Position numbers and translations under genes: made by a program | Assembly (NCBI GenBank): GCA_026874595.1 | Contig: CM049318.1 | Span: 3,473,741 to 3,537,740 of the forward strand | Reading direction: 5' to 3' | Source: Sipunculus nudus | Lineage: Eukaryota; Annelida; Sipuncula; Golfingiida; Sipunculidae | Length of the DNA stretch: 64,000 nt | Part shown: one piece after another, positions 52,801 through 64,000 of the stretch | How positions within the stretch are numbered: position 1 is the stretch's first letter | How the letters are laid out: each line of letters opens with the position of its first letter | The notes under the pieces: generated by a model | What the model saw: the letters and a program-made list of their open reading frames with translations, nothing else | The model's database searches: none | What the model was told of the DNA's origin: nothing

Positions 52801-54679
52801 AAATTTAATCAATTTTTGTTAAAAATGGATTTATCTGTCTAATTTTACTGTATACTTAGTTTTACCTTCTCCGCAGATGACTTTAGATATACGTGATTTT
52901 GTTGGATTTAATATTTGTACTTTGCCTTTGTAGAATAATGTAATGCATATACATTTATGTGAATTGTACCAGGGACACTGAATATCAAGAACAATATGAA
53001 TTGAAGGCCCTTCCATGGACTATTTAGCGATCCCGGATGTTGATTTAAACAGACAAAGTCAGGACCATGTAGACACCGCTTCCTTCTTTTCGTTACTATT
53101 AAAATAACCCATGGTATTGCAACATACCGCCACAAGGCTTTAATAGTGTAATGCGACGTACTTATGGTATGGTGTAATGAAATACTAAACAAGTCGCTCG
53201 GTGTTGTCTCATCTGTATCAGATTTCACATTTGTAATATCGGATCAGCACATATTACAAGATCAATCATCAACGGTTTTACTCAGTCAGTGTCTTTTTCA
53301 ATCAGTACAAGAGTTTTTACCTGAGTTATGCTTTGATGCTGACAGTAACAGAGCGAGGTTTGTACAAGAAGCGTTGTACGAAGCAGTGATGTCATATAGC
53401 TGCAATTAAACTTTCCACGAACAAGCGCACTGCCATTTTTGTCTGTTGTGTTCGGGTTCAACGAGCCAGTTTCGTTGGATCTGTTTTGTAACATCAAATA
53501 CAATCCAGAAACCAAGGAAGAAGGTATTAGTATAAGATGAATTAACTCTATTAAGACCAGTCATCTGAAATTCAACACCATATGATCTTCTCTGATCTTT
53601 ATTCTCTATGTAACGGACCCGATCACTTGTTGGTTTTCGGCGCCAGGTATCACAAATTTGGTCGGAAAGGCATATCTGCTTTTATATTTTCCCTGAGTAA
53701 AAACGAGGGTTGGGAGTGGTATATTTTTAAGCATCGCAGTATTAATTATTTTCCACCAAAGCAGGCGATTCCAATATAAAATTTAACACCTTTTAACAAT
53801 AAAACAATGATAAACATATCACTAAAAAGAGGTTCAGGATCAGACAATACATACATTTTTTATACAAAACATTGTATGGTCTTTCTCCACATGATTTCAT
53901 ATGTTGTGAACTTTCGCAATTTCCTATGTGATTTGAAGCGGTGGTCATAAACCATCGCAATAAATCGTAGCTCCCACCGCAGAGCGTCGCAACAAACAAC
54001 ACTATTACCCTATATTCTGTATTTATGGCGTAATATCCTGGCAATACCTTTCTATTGTTTACGATATTCTGAGACAGTCTGCGATTTCTGTCAATTTATA
54101 CGAAAAGTCTAGAGTTTTTAGCAGCTCTATTTAACTTCATAAACCATGATTCCCACGGCTACATAACACACCAATTTTCATAGGTGTTTTCACACGGATT
54201 AATAAGGATATTGTAGAAGGGTTCAGAAAATATCACAGGGAAGCCGGATTGTTAAATAGTGTTGTATTTAAAAGTTACATGTCTGATCAGGAATTTTAAT
54301 GGTACGTATATTTCATATTTTAATAAATGTACAATCAGCACAAGAAAGCTATAAGTATACACGGACATATTGAAACACGTATACTCATGTATTTATACAT
54401 ACTTGTATATGTATATATATAATATGTACATATTTATGTACATATATATATCGTATTTATATGTACATATAAATAAAATATATATTTATATATGCACAAT
54501 ATATATAGTTAGCTTGATTCGATAATATTAACGACTGCACTGTTTCTTAAGCTTACGAAACAGTTCTGTCGTACATATTATGAAATCAAGCCAGGCATAT
54601 ATAGTTTATATTATCAACGCTCCCCTGCACGATACAGCACGGATCTTTCACTGTTTTGGAATATTACTGTAATACAATG

Positions 54680-54732
<53 letters not shown>

Positions 54733-57700
54733 TAAACAGTACTTGAATTAAAGTCGACGTGCTTAGTGCATATCAATGATCAAAACAAGTAGCTGTTTTG
54801 CAGTATCAACGCTGTATTAATCTGACAGCTATATGCAGGAGGTGTCATCGAACGGAAAACAATCTGTCAAGTCATCACAACAAGTGCTACATAATAGTCT
54901 GTGGAGGTTATAAAGAACGTTACCTAAGCCTCACAGGAGACTGAATGGAGGATTAAGTGATGAAATATAACGCCACTCTTATGCGGGATGTTACGTATAG
55001 CCTTTAACAATCAGTCAGCTTGGCTTTCCCAAGCCAGTCGAGAGCTACCTGGCTATTGTGGTATTACAAGCATATCCAGGCCTCTTATAAGGCTTATTCA
55101 CTATATCTTCTTTAATTTGAATGTTTGCCTTGCATTTTAAAAGCAAGAAAAATATCAATTTGGATAAAAAAAGGGAAAAAGTAGTTTTAAGGTAAAAGGC
55201 ACAATTCATACAAGGGATAAATAGTCATAGTCTATATGTGGATACAACGATGGATCTTCACGAGCAATATGTTGCACATATATGTGACATAATGTTTCAT
55301 GTATCTAGTGTTGTGCAGCATTTTTTAAGAAACAGAACACGCTCTTTATCCATACTGCATGGTGTCAGGTTACATTATTGGTTTAATAGAATAGCTAATA
55401 GTATTGCGAAATTAAAGCCCAGCGTACACGCTCAGAAACGGGCATTCAAGCCGCCCTCAAGACGCACAGAGCCAAATGATCTCTGCAGGATAGAGAGTCA
55501 CTTTAAATGTACATTTCAAGCAAAAATTGAGGGGATGCTTGGGCACGTGTACCATATGCGTGTAGCGGTCGTGTTTCAGGGAAACTTGTGAGATAATGTT
55601 TTAAGTAATATGAGGCGCAAAAAGTTCCGTCGTGTGTGGCCGCCTAAAGGATATTCAGGAATTGGGTACCTGATCTGTGTTGCAAAAAGCGCACAAAGTT
55701 TTGACTGGATCGCCCAGCATATCAAAGATACCCCTGGTTTTACAACGTCGTCCCGATAACGAAAGGTGTAAAGAAGAGAATCAACAAGAAATGATACCGG
55801 TAGCCATGTACACACGACTCATTAAGCTTTTTATATTGGACTATTAAGCCTACTTAAAGCGTAACAAAAGTGACGCGCAAAACTGTCATCCGCCCTGTTG
55901 CAACGTATGGTAATCTTAATATTAGCTTATAGACCACGAGCGATGAATTAATACAAAACAATAGATAAAACTCACAAAAGCACAGTGTAAATCCATCTCT
56001 ATGAAAAAAAAGTAATTTCCATTGGCTATCGTCCAGCAGCCCGTGCGGTCAGAAATTAAACAAAAAGAGGTTAGCAAGAATTAAAGTAGATTTTTCTCGC
56101 ACATGGTAGGGGTTGTTAGAAAGTACAGGAACATATCTAACGATTGGCATGGGTTATTTTAAGTGACAGCGTACCTGAAGGCAGGAGATGTTGTCAAAAT
56201 GACAAAAGTAATTGTATCCTCATCGCACGGCTCGCAGTGCGGTTCTCGCCATGTTTAAGCGTGGCACTCAGACATCTGGATAGACTTATGTCATGGGGAC
56301 AAAATGGCATGAGACTACCGGAAGCAGCTCGTTCCCCTCGCTATAAGTAACAAGCATTACGATAATGGGTTTTCCGTCATTAAACTTAGTTTCTATTACA
56401 AGATATCACTTAATGACAGATAAAAATATTGATATTTTACAACCTTTTTATTTTTTTAATGAGAGTCTGTTTAGACAAGTCAGCATTTATAGAATATCCA
56501 TGACACTTAACAATCCGCAGTCTAGAGATTTAGTTTCCAGAAAAATGACCGTCACCTTTATCAGTGAGAAGTTGTGAGAAATAGAGTCATATAATATTTT
56601 AAAGTCTGAAGTAGTTGGCAAGGAATACTTTTCGTTTATTTCTGGTTGAATGAACCGACTGTTTCCATCATCGTAGTCTACTTTTTAAGATGGATCTGCT
56701 AATTTGAAAATATCGCCTTATTTAAATATGCTCATATAAACTGAAAGGGCTATATGAATGCAGGGGCGTAACAAGTGAGACTTTGCATGTAAACTTGATG
56801 ATAAACTTTCAAGACTCTATATACCTATCATGAAAGTGTACACTTCAACATATTTGTCATGTTTAAATCTAGATGAATCACTGTACAATTTCATTTTGCA
56901 ACAAGTTAAAGATAGGAAGGAACCACTTCCAGGGCCGCTCATTCTGGTTTTTTTTAATAAGATAACTACAAAGCTAGTAATAATGAATCATTTATTCAAA
57001 ACCAATGATTACAAAGTATGAGTGATTGTAATAACTGACTCTTTTTAAATCACTCTCAATTTTGATTTATGCAATGGCAACCTTTTTCTCTCTTTTGTTT
57101 AATATTGAAAAAAAAAGGTTTCAAGAATAATGAAGTTCTAGGCAGGTTTCTCGGCAGGATCTCAAACTTAATACAACATAAAACAGTCTTAAACTTACAT
57201 GTAGCCCCTAAAGTTCAGGTTACAAGATCAGGTGCAAATCTTGAACCTGTATTTAGTCTGATGAAAATAATTTTTTTTTTCAAATTTATTGAGCTTTTCA
57301 AAATTAACGGTCACGCACAGATGGGGCAACTATTGGCAGAACTGAGCAATAACGGAGAAGCAGTTACGGAGTGCAAGACCTAGAAAATGAGATCAATAGC
57401 CTATGTCACCTGTCACAGTTATTCCGATCAAAATGTCAGTCTTTTTTTAATCAGCGATAAGGAGGGGGTGGGGTGGGGGTTGGGGGTGGTAAGAAAATCT
57501 AATCCGCAAAAAATACGGCCCAGCAATAACGCGCCTCTGTTGGACAGTCGGGAATGCTTGTCTCAAACTTTAAAATTAATAATATATAAAGGATACACCT
57601 TCTGTTTACATTTCACATGCGCACGCTTACAAAATATTACTCAATCGGTGGTCCTTACCACAAAACACCCATGTTAATGTGATTTGCCGTGAAACAATAC

Positions 57701-58766
57701 TTATCCAACGAAATTGTACGGATAATAGTACCCTTTTCATTAAATTTATACAAACGCAGCGGGTGCATTTACAATCCTTATTGCATTGTTGGGTGTAAAA
57801 TTTTAAAACCCATAAACCCCAACCAGCAGAGTCGTACCTTTAAGAGTCCCGATTCTGCTCATTATGGCGGTTCCAGTTTGTGCGGTTTCCCTGGATGACA
57901 TTTAACGAGAGGATACGTTAATGCGCCATTAAGTTAGAAACTGACAAATACGCTGAGCTACCGAAGTTAAGTTTAAGGAGTGCCCGTCGTTCTCTCGTTA
58001 CAATCTGAAATGTTTGAAGATATGCATTTGGTTGCTTGCTCCGGGCACTACTTACGGTGTATTGACTTGGCCTGCAGGCTGTAGCTATCAATCAGACTGG
58101 CGATTCCGTGCACAACAAACACTGATTGCCTCCGGAGCAAATATTCCCCAAGATGAATGGGGGAGGAAACTACTGCGTCAACTATCAAGTTCTAAACTAG
58201 CTGCCACGGGACGTATTTCACGGCAAATGGTTATAACCTTTTTATCCCTTTAGAACATAGTGATTAAAACTACTTGCCAGGGCTGAATATATCATTCAAG
58301 TGGCCTTGTGTGTTTAAAGATAATTTGCAAAAGGACTTAGGGGCTAACCTTCATGCCCGGGGTCATGGGGAGATTGGTGTTAAAACATTGAATCCCAGGG
58401 ACCTCTACGATATGAAAACCTAGTGCTTGGCTGACCTTGCTTGCCCCCATGACTGCCAACCTCATCATCTCTTTTTACTGTTATTCTGTCACCCGAGTAA
58501 GCGTAAGTGAAGTAATGTAGTACGACTATGTAAACAAATGGTTAGTGCATACAATGGATGATGTAACTTCAACAAGACCTGATATTCCTCGGATGTCAAA
58601 CAATAGGTAGTTATCACACACGAATCGGGATATATGCTCTCGGGATATTTCCCCACGTGTTAAGTAGACTGAAAATTCAATGAAGTGTTGCAAAATGCTA
58701 CACTTCTGAGAAATGTCCATTTCAATTGTGTATATATTCAGTCATCTGAAGAGCCAATTAGGTGAA
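49841..58766. other. Long intergenic interval, no gene seen
   Basis: About 8.9 kb of AT-rich sequence. The longest frames (55238-55591 and 53164-53409, both +) have no recognised domain. A GT-rich patch and G-run lie near 50545-50572, a TA-rich region near 54380-54500 and a TA run at about 54682-54729. Confidence 0.5.
54682..54729. repeat. (TA)n microsatellite
   Basis: About 24 TA units. Confidence 0.9.
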
Positions 58767-61700
58767 ACCGGTGGTATTGACAAGGATCCATAAAAAAACC
58801 GGTGGTCGTGACTAGGAACTTTAAAAAAAAACTGGTGGTAGTGACTAGGATCTATTAAAAAACGGGTGTAGTGACTATATATTATAAATAAACCGGTGGT
58901 AGTGACTATGATCTATTAAAAACGGTGGTAGTTACTAGGATCTATGAAAAGCCGGTGGTAGTTACTAGGATATATAAAAAAAACCGGTGGTAGTTACTAG
59001 GATCTTTGAAAAGCCGGTGGTTGTTACTAGGATATATAAAAAAACCGGTGATAGTTACTAGGATCTATGAAAAGCCGGTGGTTGTTACTAGGATCTATAT
59101 AAAAAAACGGTGGTAGTGACTAGGATCTATATAAAAAACGGTGGTAGTGACTAGGATCTATATAAAAAAAACGGTGGTAGTGACTAGGATCTATATAAAA
59201 AACGGTGGTAGTGACTAGGATCTATATAAAAAACGGTGGTAGTGACTAGGATCTATATAAAAAAAAACGGTGGTAGTGACTAGGATCTATATAAAAAAAA
59301 GGTGGTAGTGACTAGGATCTATAAAAAAGAGGGTGGTAGTGACTAGGATCTATATAAAAAAAGGGTGGTAGTGACTAGGATCTATATAAAAAAAGAGTGG
59401 CAGTGACTAGGATCTATATAAAAAAACGGTGGTAGTGACTAGGATCTATATAAAAAACGGTGGTAGTGACTAGGATCTATATAAAAAAAAAGGGTGATAG
59501 TGACTAGGATCTATATAAATAAACCGGTGGTAGTGACTATGATCTATTAAAAACGGTGGTAGTTACTAGGATCTATGAAAAGCCGGTGGTAGTTAGTAGG
59601 ATATATAAAAAAAAAAACCGGTGGTAGTTACTAGGATCTTTGAAAAGCCGGTGGTTGTTACTAGGATATATAAAAAAACCGGTGGTAGTTACTAGGATCT
59701 ATGAAAAGCCGGTGGTTGTTACTAGGATCTATATAAAAAAACGGTGGTAGTGACTAGGATCTATATAAAAAACGGTGGTAGTGACTAGGATCTATATAAA
59801 AAAACGGTGGTAGTGACTAGGATCTATATAAAAAAAGGTGGTAGTGACTAGGATCTATAAAAAAGGGTGGTAGTGACTAGGATCTATATAAAAAAGGGTG
59901 GTAGTGACTAGGATCTATATAAAAAAAGGTGGTAGTGACTAGGATCTATACAAAAAAGGTGGTAGTGACTAGGATCTATATAAAAAACGGTGGTAGTGAC
60001 TAGGATCTATATAAAAAACGGTGGTAGTGACTAGGATCTACATAAAAAACGGTGGTAGTGACTAGGATCTACATAAAAAACGGTGGTAGTGACTAGGATC
60101 TATATAAAAAAGGGTGGTAGTGACTAGGATCTATATAAAAAAAAAAAACGGTGGTAGTGACTAGGATCTATGTAAAAAAAAAACGGTGGTAGTGACTAGG
60201 ATCTATATAAAAAAAACGGTGGTAGTGACTAGGATCTATATAAAAAAACGGTGGTAGTGACTAGGATCTATATAAAAAAAACGGTGGTAGTGACTAGGAT
60301 CTATATAAAAAACGGTGGTAGTGACTAGGATCTATATAAAAAAAAGGGTGATAGTGACTAGGATCTATATAAAAAAATCGGTGGTAGTGACTAGGATCTA
60401 TATTCAAAAAAGGTGGTAGTGACTAGGATCTATATAAAAAAAGGTGGAAGTGACTAGGATCTATATAAAAAACGGTGGTAGTGACTAGGATCTATATAAA
60501 AAACGCTGGTAGTGACTAGGATCTACATAAAAAACGGTGGTAGTGACTAGGATCTACATTAAAAACGGTGGTAGTGACTAGGATCTATATAAAAAAGGGT
60601 GGTAGTGACTAGGATCTATATAAAAAAGAGTGGTAGTGACTAGGATCTATATAAAAAACGGTGGTAGTGACTAGGATCTATATACAAAAAGGGTGGTAGT
60701 GACTAGGATCTATGTAAAAAAAAAATGGTGGTAGTGACTAGGATCTATGAAAAAAAAACGGTGGTAGTGACTATGATCTATATAAAAAAAACGGTGGTAG
60801 TGACTAGGATCTATGTAAAAAAAAACGGTGGTAGTGACTAGGATCTATGTAAAAAAAAAACGGTGGTAGTGACTAGGATCTATGTAAAAAAAACGGTGGT
60901 AGTGACTATGATCTATATAAAAAAAACGTTGGTAGTGACTAGGATCTATGTAAAAAAAAACGGTGGTAGTGACTAGGATCTATGTAAAAAAAACGGTGGT
61001 AGTGACTAGGATCTATGTAAAAAAAACGGTGGTAGTGACTATGATCTATATAAAAAAAACGGTGGTAGTGACTAGGATCTATGTAAAAAAAACGGTGGTA
61101 GTGACTAGGATCTATGTAAAAAAAACGGTGGTAGTGACTATGATCTATATAAAAAAAACGGTGGTAGTGACTAGGATCTATGTAAAAAAAACGGTGGAAG
61201 TGACTAGGATCTATATAAAAAAAAACGGTGGTAGAGACTAGGATCTATATAAAAAAAACGGTGGTAGTGACTAGGATCTATATAAAAAAAACGGTGGTAG
61301 TGACTAGGATCTATATAAAAAAACGGTGGTAGTGACTTGGATACATATAAAAAAAGGTGGTAGTGACTAGGATACATATAAAAAAAGGTGCTAGTGACTA
61401 GGATCTATATAAAAAACGGTGGTAGTGACTAGGATCTATATAAAAAAAAGTGGTAGTGACTAGGATCTATATATATATATAAAAAACGGTGGTAGTGACT
61501 AGGATCTATATATAAAAAAAACGTTGGTAGTGACTAGTATCTATATAAAAAAAGGGTGGTAGTAACTAGGATCTATATAAAAAAAGGGTGGTAGTGACTA
61601 GGATCTATATAAAAAAACGGTGGTAGTGACTAGGATCTATATAAAAAAAAGGTGGTAGTGACTAGGATCTATGTAAAAAAAACGGTGGTAGTGACTAGGA

Positions 61701-63413
61701 TCTATATAAAAAAAACGGTGGTAGTGACTAGGATACATATAAAAGAAGGTGGTAGTGACTAGGATATATATATATAAAAAAACGGTGGTAGAGAATAGGA
61801 TCTATATATAAAAAAAACGTTGGTAGTGACTAGGATCTATATATAAAAAAAACGTTGGTAGTGACTAGGATCTATATAAAAAAAACGGTGGTAGTGACTA
61901 GGATCTATATAAAAAAACGGTGGTAGTGACTAGGATATATATAAAAAAAAGGTGGAAGTGACGAGGATAAATATAAAAAAAGGTGGTAGTGACTAGGATA
62001 TATATATAAAAAAAAGGTGGTAGTGACTAGGATATATATATATAAAAAACGGTGGTAGTGACTAGGATACATATAAAAAAAGGTGGTAGTGATTGGATAT
62101 ATATATATATAAAAAACGGTGGTAGTGACTAGGATCTATATAAAAAAACGGTGGTAGTGACTAGGATCTATATAAAAAAACGGTGGAAGTGACTAGGATA
62201 CATATAAAAAAAGGTGGTAGTGACTAGGATACATATAAGAAAAGGTGGTAGTGACTAGGATATATATATATAAAAAAAAACGGTGGTAGTGACTAGGATA
62301 TATATATATAAAAAAAACGGTGGTAGTGACTAGGATACATATAAAAAAGGTGGTAGTGACTAGGATCTATATAAAAAAAGGTGGTAGTGACTAGGATACA
62401 TATAAAAAAAGGTGGTAATGACTAGGATACATATAAAAAAAGGTGGTAGTGACTAGGATATATATAAAAAAACGGTGGTAGTGACTAGGATATATATATA
62501 AAAAAAACGGTGGTAGTGACTAGGATACATATAAAAAAGGTGGTAGTGACTAGGATACATATAAAAAAGGTGGTAGTGACTAGGATATATATATATAAAA
62601 AAAACGGTGGTAGTGACTAGGATATATATATATAAAAAAAACGGTGGTAGTGACTAGGATACATATAAAAAAGGTGGTAGTGACTAGGATCTATATAAAA
62701 AAAGGTGGTAGTGACTAGGATACATATAAAAAAAGGTGGTAATGACTAGGATACATATAAAAAAAAGGTGGTAGTGACTAGGATATATATAAAAAAACGG
62801 TGGTAGTGACTAGGATATATATATAAAAAAAACGGTGGTAGTGACTAGGATACATATAAAAAAAGGTGGTAGTGACTAGGATACATATAAAAAAAACGGT
62901 GGTAGTGACTAAGATCTATATAAAAAAACGGTGGTAGTGACTAGGATCTATATAAAAAAACGGTGATAGTGACTAAGATCTATATAAAAAAACGGTGGTA
63001 GTGACTAGGATATATATATATAAAAAACGGTGGTAGTGACTAGGATACATATAAAAAAAGGTGGTAGTGACTAGGATCTATATAAAAAAAAGGTGGTAGT
63101 GACTAGGATCTATATAAAAAAAGGTGGTAGTGACTAGGATCTATAAAAAAAAACGTTGGTAGTGACTAGGATCTATATAAAAAAACGGTGGTAGTGACTA
63201 GGATCTATATAAAAAAAACGGTGGTAGAGACTAGGATCTATATATAAAGAAAACGTTGGTAGTGACTAGGATCTATATAAAAAAACGTTGGTAGTGACTA
63301 GGATCTATATAAAAAAACGATGGTAGTGACTAGGATCTATATAAAAAAAACGGTGGTAGTGACTAGGATATATATATAAAAAAACGGTGGTAGTGACTAG
63401 GATCTATATAAAA
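58767..63413. repeat. Satellite array, about 29-bp unit, main block
   Basis: More than 150 head-to-tail units of the form GGTGGTAGTGACTAGGATC followed by TATATAAAAAA(C). Length varies with the A run and with local TA growth. Variants cluster: AGTTACTAGGATCTATGAAAAG near the left edge, TCTATATAAAAAA in the middle, TCTATGTAAAAAAAAC near 60.7-61.2 kb, GATACATATAAAAAAAGG and TA-expanded units after 61.3 kb. The left edge units are the most diverged. Open frames here (VVVTRIYVKKT) are repeat artefacts. Confidence 0.97.
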
Positions 63414-63650
63414 ACAAGTGCAAGATGTAATCATGACATAGTCGCCAGTGTTTGCCAAGAACCGTGACCTTGCCCTTGGACCGATCAAGGCCAAAAACAA
63501 TAGGCTCCGAGGGATACCGATTTAACACTTGACCTGTAAGTTTCAAAGCGGCTGATGCAAAATTGCGACCTGTAGCGTGCGGACAAACAGACAAACAAAC
63601 AAACAGACACGACGATTAGCCTATAGTCGCCAGACCTAGGCTGGCGACTA
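63414..63650. mobile_element. Non-satellite insertion in the array
   Basis: A 237-bp unique block contains AAGAACCGTGACCTTGCCC, then CTGTAAGTTTCAAAGCGGC, an ACAAACAGACAAACAAAC tail, and a terminal hairpin TATAGTCGCCAG-ACCTAGG-CTGGCGACTATA. ATAGTCGCCAG also occurs near its start (63440), giving inverted ends. It resembles short nonautonomous repeats of molluscs; the exact type is uncertain. Confidence 0.6.
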
Positions 63651-64000
63651 TAAAAAGGGTGGTAGTGACTAGGATCTATATAAAAAAAACGGTGGTAGTG
63701 ACTAGGATCTATATAAAAAAAACGGTGGTAGTGACTTGGATCTATATAAAAAAACGGTGGTAGTGACTAGGATACATATAAAAAAAGGTGGTAGTGACTA
63801 GGATATATATATATAAAAAAAACGGTGGTAGTGACTAGGATCTATATAAAGAAAAGGTGGTAGTGACTAGGATCTATATAAAAAAAACGGTGGAAGTGAC
63901 TAGGATACATATAAAAAAAGGTGGTAGTGACTAGGATACATATAAAAAAAGGTGGTAGTGAGTAGGATCTATATTAAAAAAACGGTGGTAGTGACTAGGA
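63651..64000. repeat. Satellite array, continuing past the window end
   Basis: About 12 more units of the same type, including CTATATAAAAAAAACGG and ACATATAAAAAAAGG variants. The array is open at the window boundary. Confidence 0.97.

Noticed and set aside
55238-55591. 117-codon + strand frame
   Set aside because: No domain, no splice partners and sequence typical of chance frames in AT-rich DNA.
55000-58700. CRISPR-like or phage-like content
   Set aside because: The sequence is eukaryotic; regular repeats present are satellites without spacers.
60963-61241. 92-codon frame of VVVTRIYVKKT repeats
   Set aside because: It is a by-product of satellite units that happen to be in frame; neighbouring units differ in length and break the frame.

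Overview
This is a stretch of animal nuclear DNA, AT-rich and full of repeats. Coding DNA is split into short exons by GT-AG introns, and there are no bacterial-type operons. The repeat types (tRNA-derived elements, a Ty3/gypsy element with integrase ahead of reverse transcriptase, MITEs, repeats ending in short poly-ACAA tails) and the style of the one host gene suggest a marine invertebrate, most likely a mollusc or another lophotrochozoan. The species call is an inference.

One complete host gene can be rebuilt by hand on the + strand, in ten coding exons from 4204 to 22361. It encodes about 481 residues: a signal peptide, a cysteine-rich N-terminal half, a GDPH-containing domain of the repulsive guidance molecule (RGM/hemojuvelin) family, an RRKR furin-type site, a four-cysteine segment and a hydrophobic C-terminal tail expected to signal GPI attachment. 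Its last intron (about 8.2 kb) holds a decayed LINE on the opposite strand.

Mobile elements fill much of the rest. The notable ones are: (a) a miniature LTR retroelement (TRIM-like) with 155-157 bp terminal repeats that themselves carry tRNA-like Pol III A and B boxes, seen as a full copy at 18867-19297, a damaged full copy at 25190-25578 and a solo LTR at 8659-8813 just upstream of exon 3; (b) a damaged 6.6 kb Ty3/gypsy element at 40266-46866 (- strand) in the order gag-protease-integrase-RT-RNase H, with an 18-nt tRNA-Pro-type primer binding site and ATAT target duplications; (c) related solo LTRs at 7633-8354 and 24376-25091; (d) the LINE at about 14650-20000, whose RT reading frame contains a 17-copy, 30-bp minisatellite; (e) a second LINE 3' fragment near 28200; and (f) several MITE-like elements and two long inverted repeats at 25905-26286 and 27281-27651.

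From 58767 to the window end runs a satellite array of roughly 29-bp units (well over 150 copies, interrupted once by a short insertion). The intervals 35104-40261 and 49841-58766 hold no gene that can be supported. Weak evidence exists for a spliced noncoding transcript at about 26.2-27.1 kb and for a 5' exon ending at 31288.
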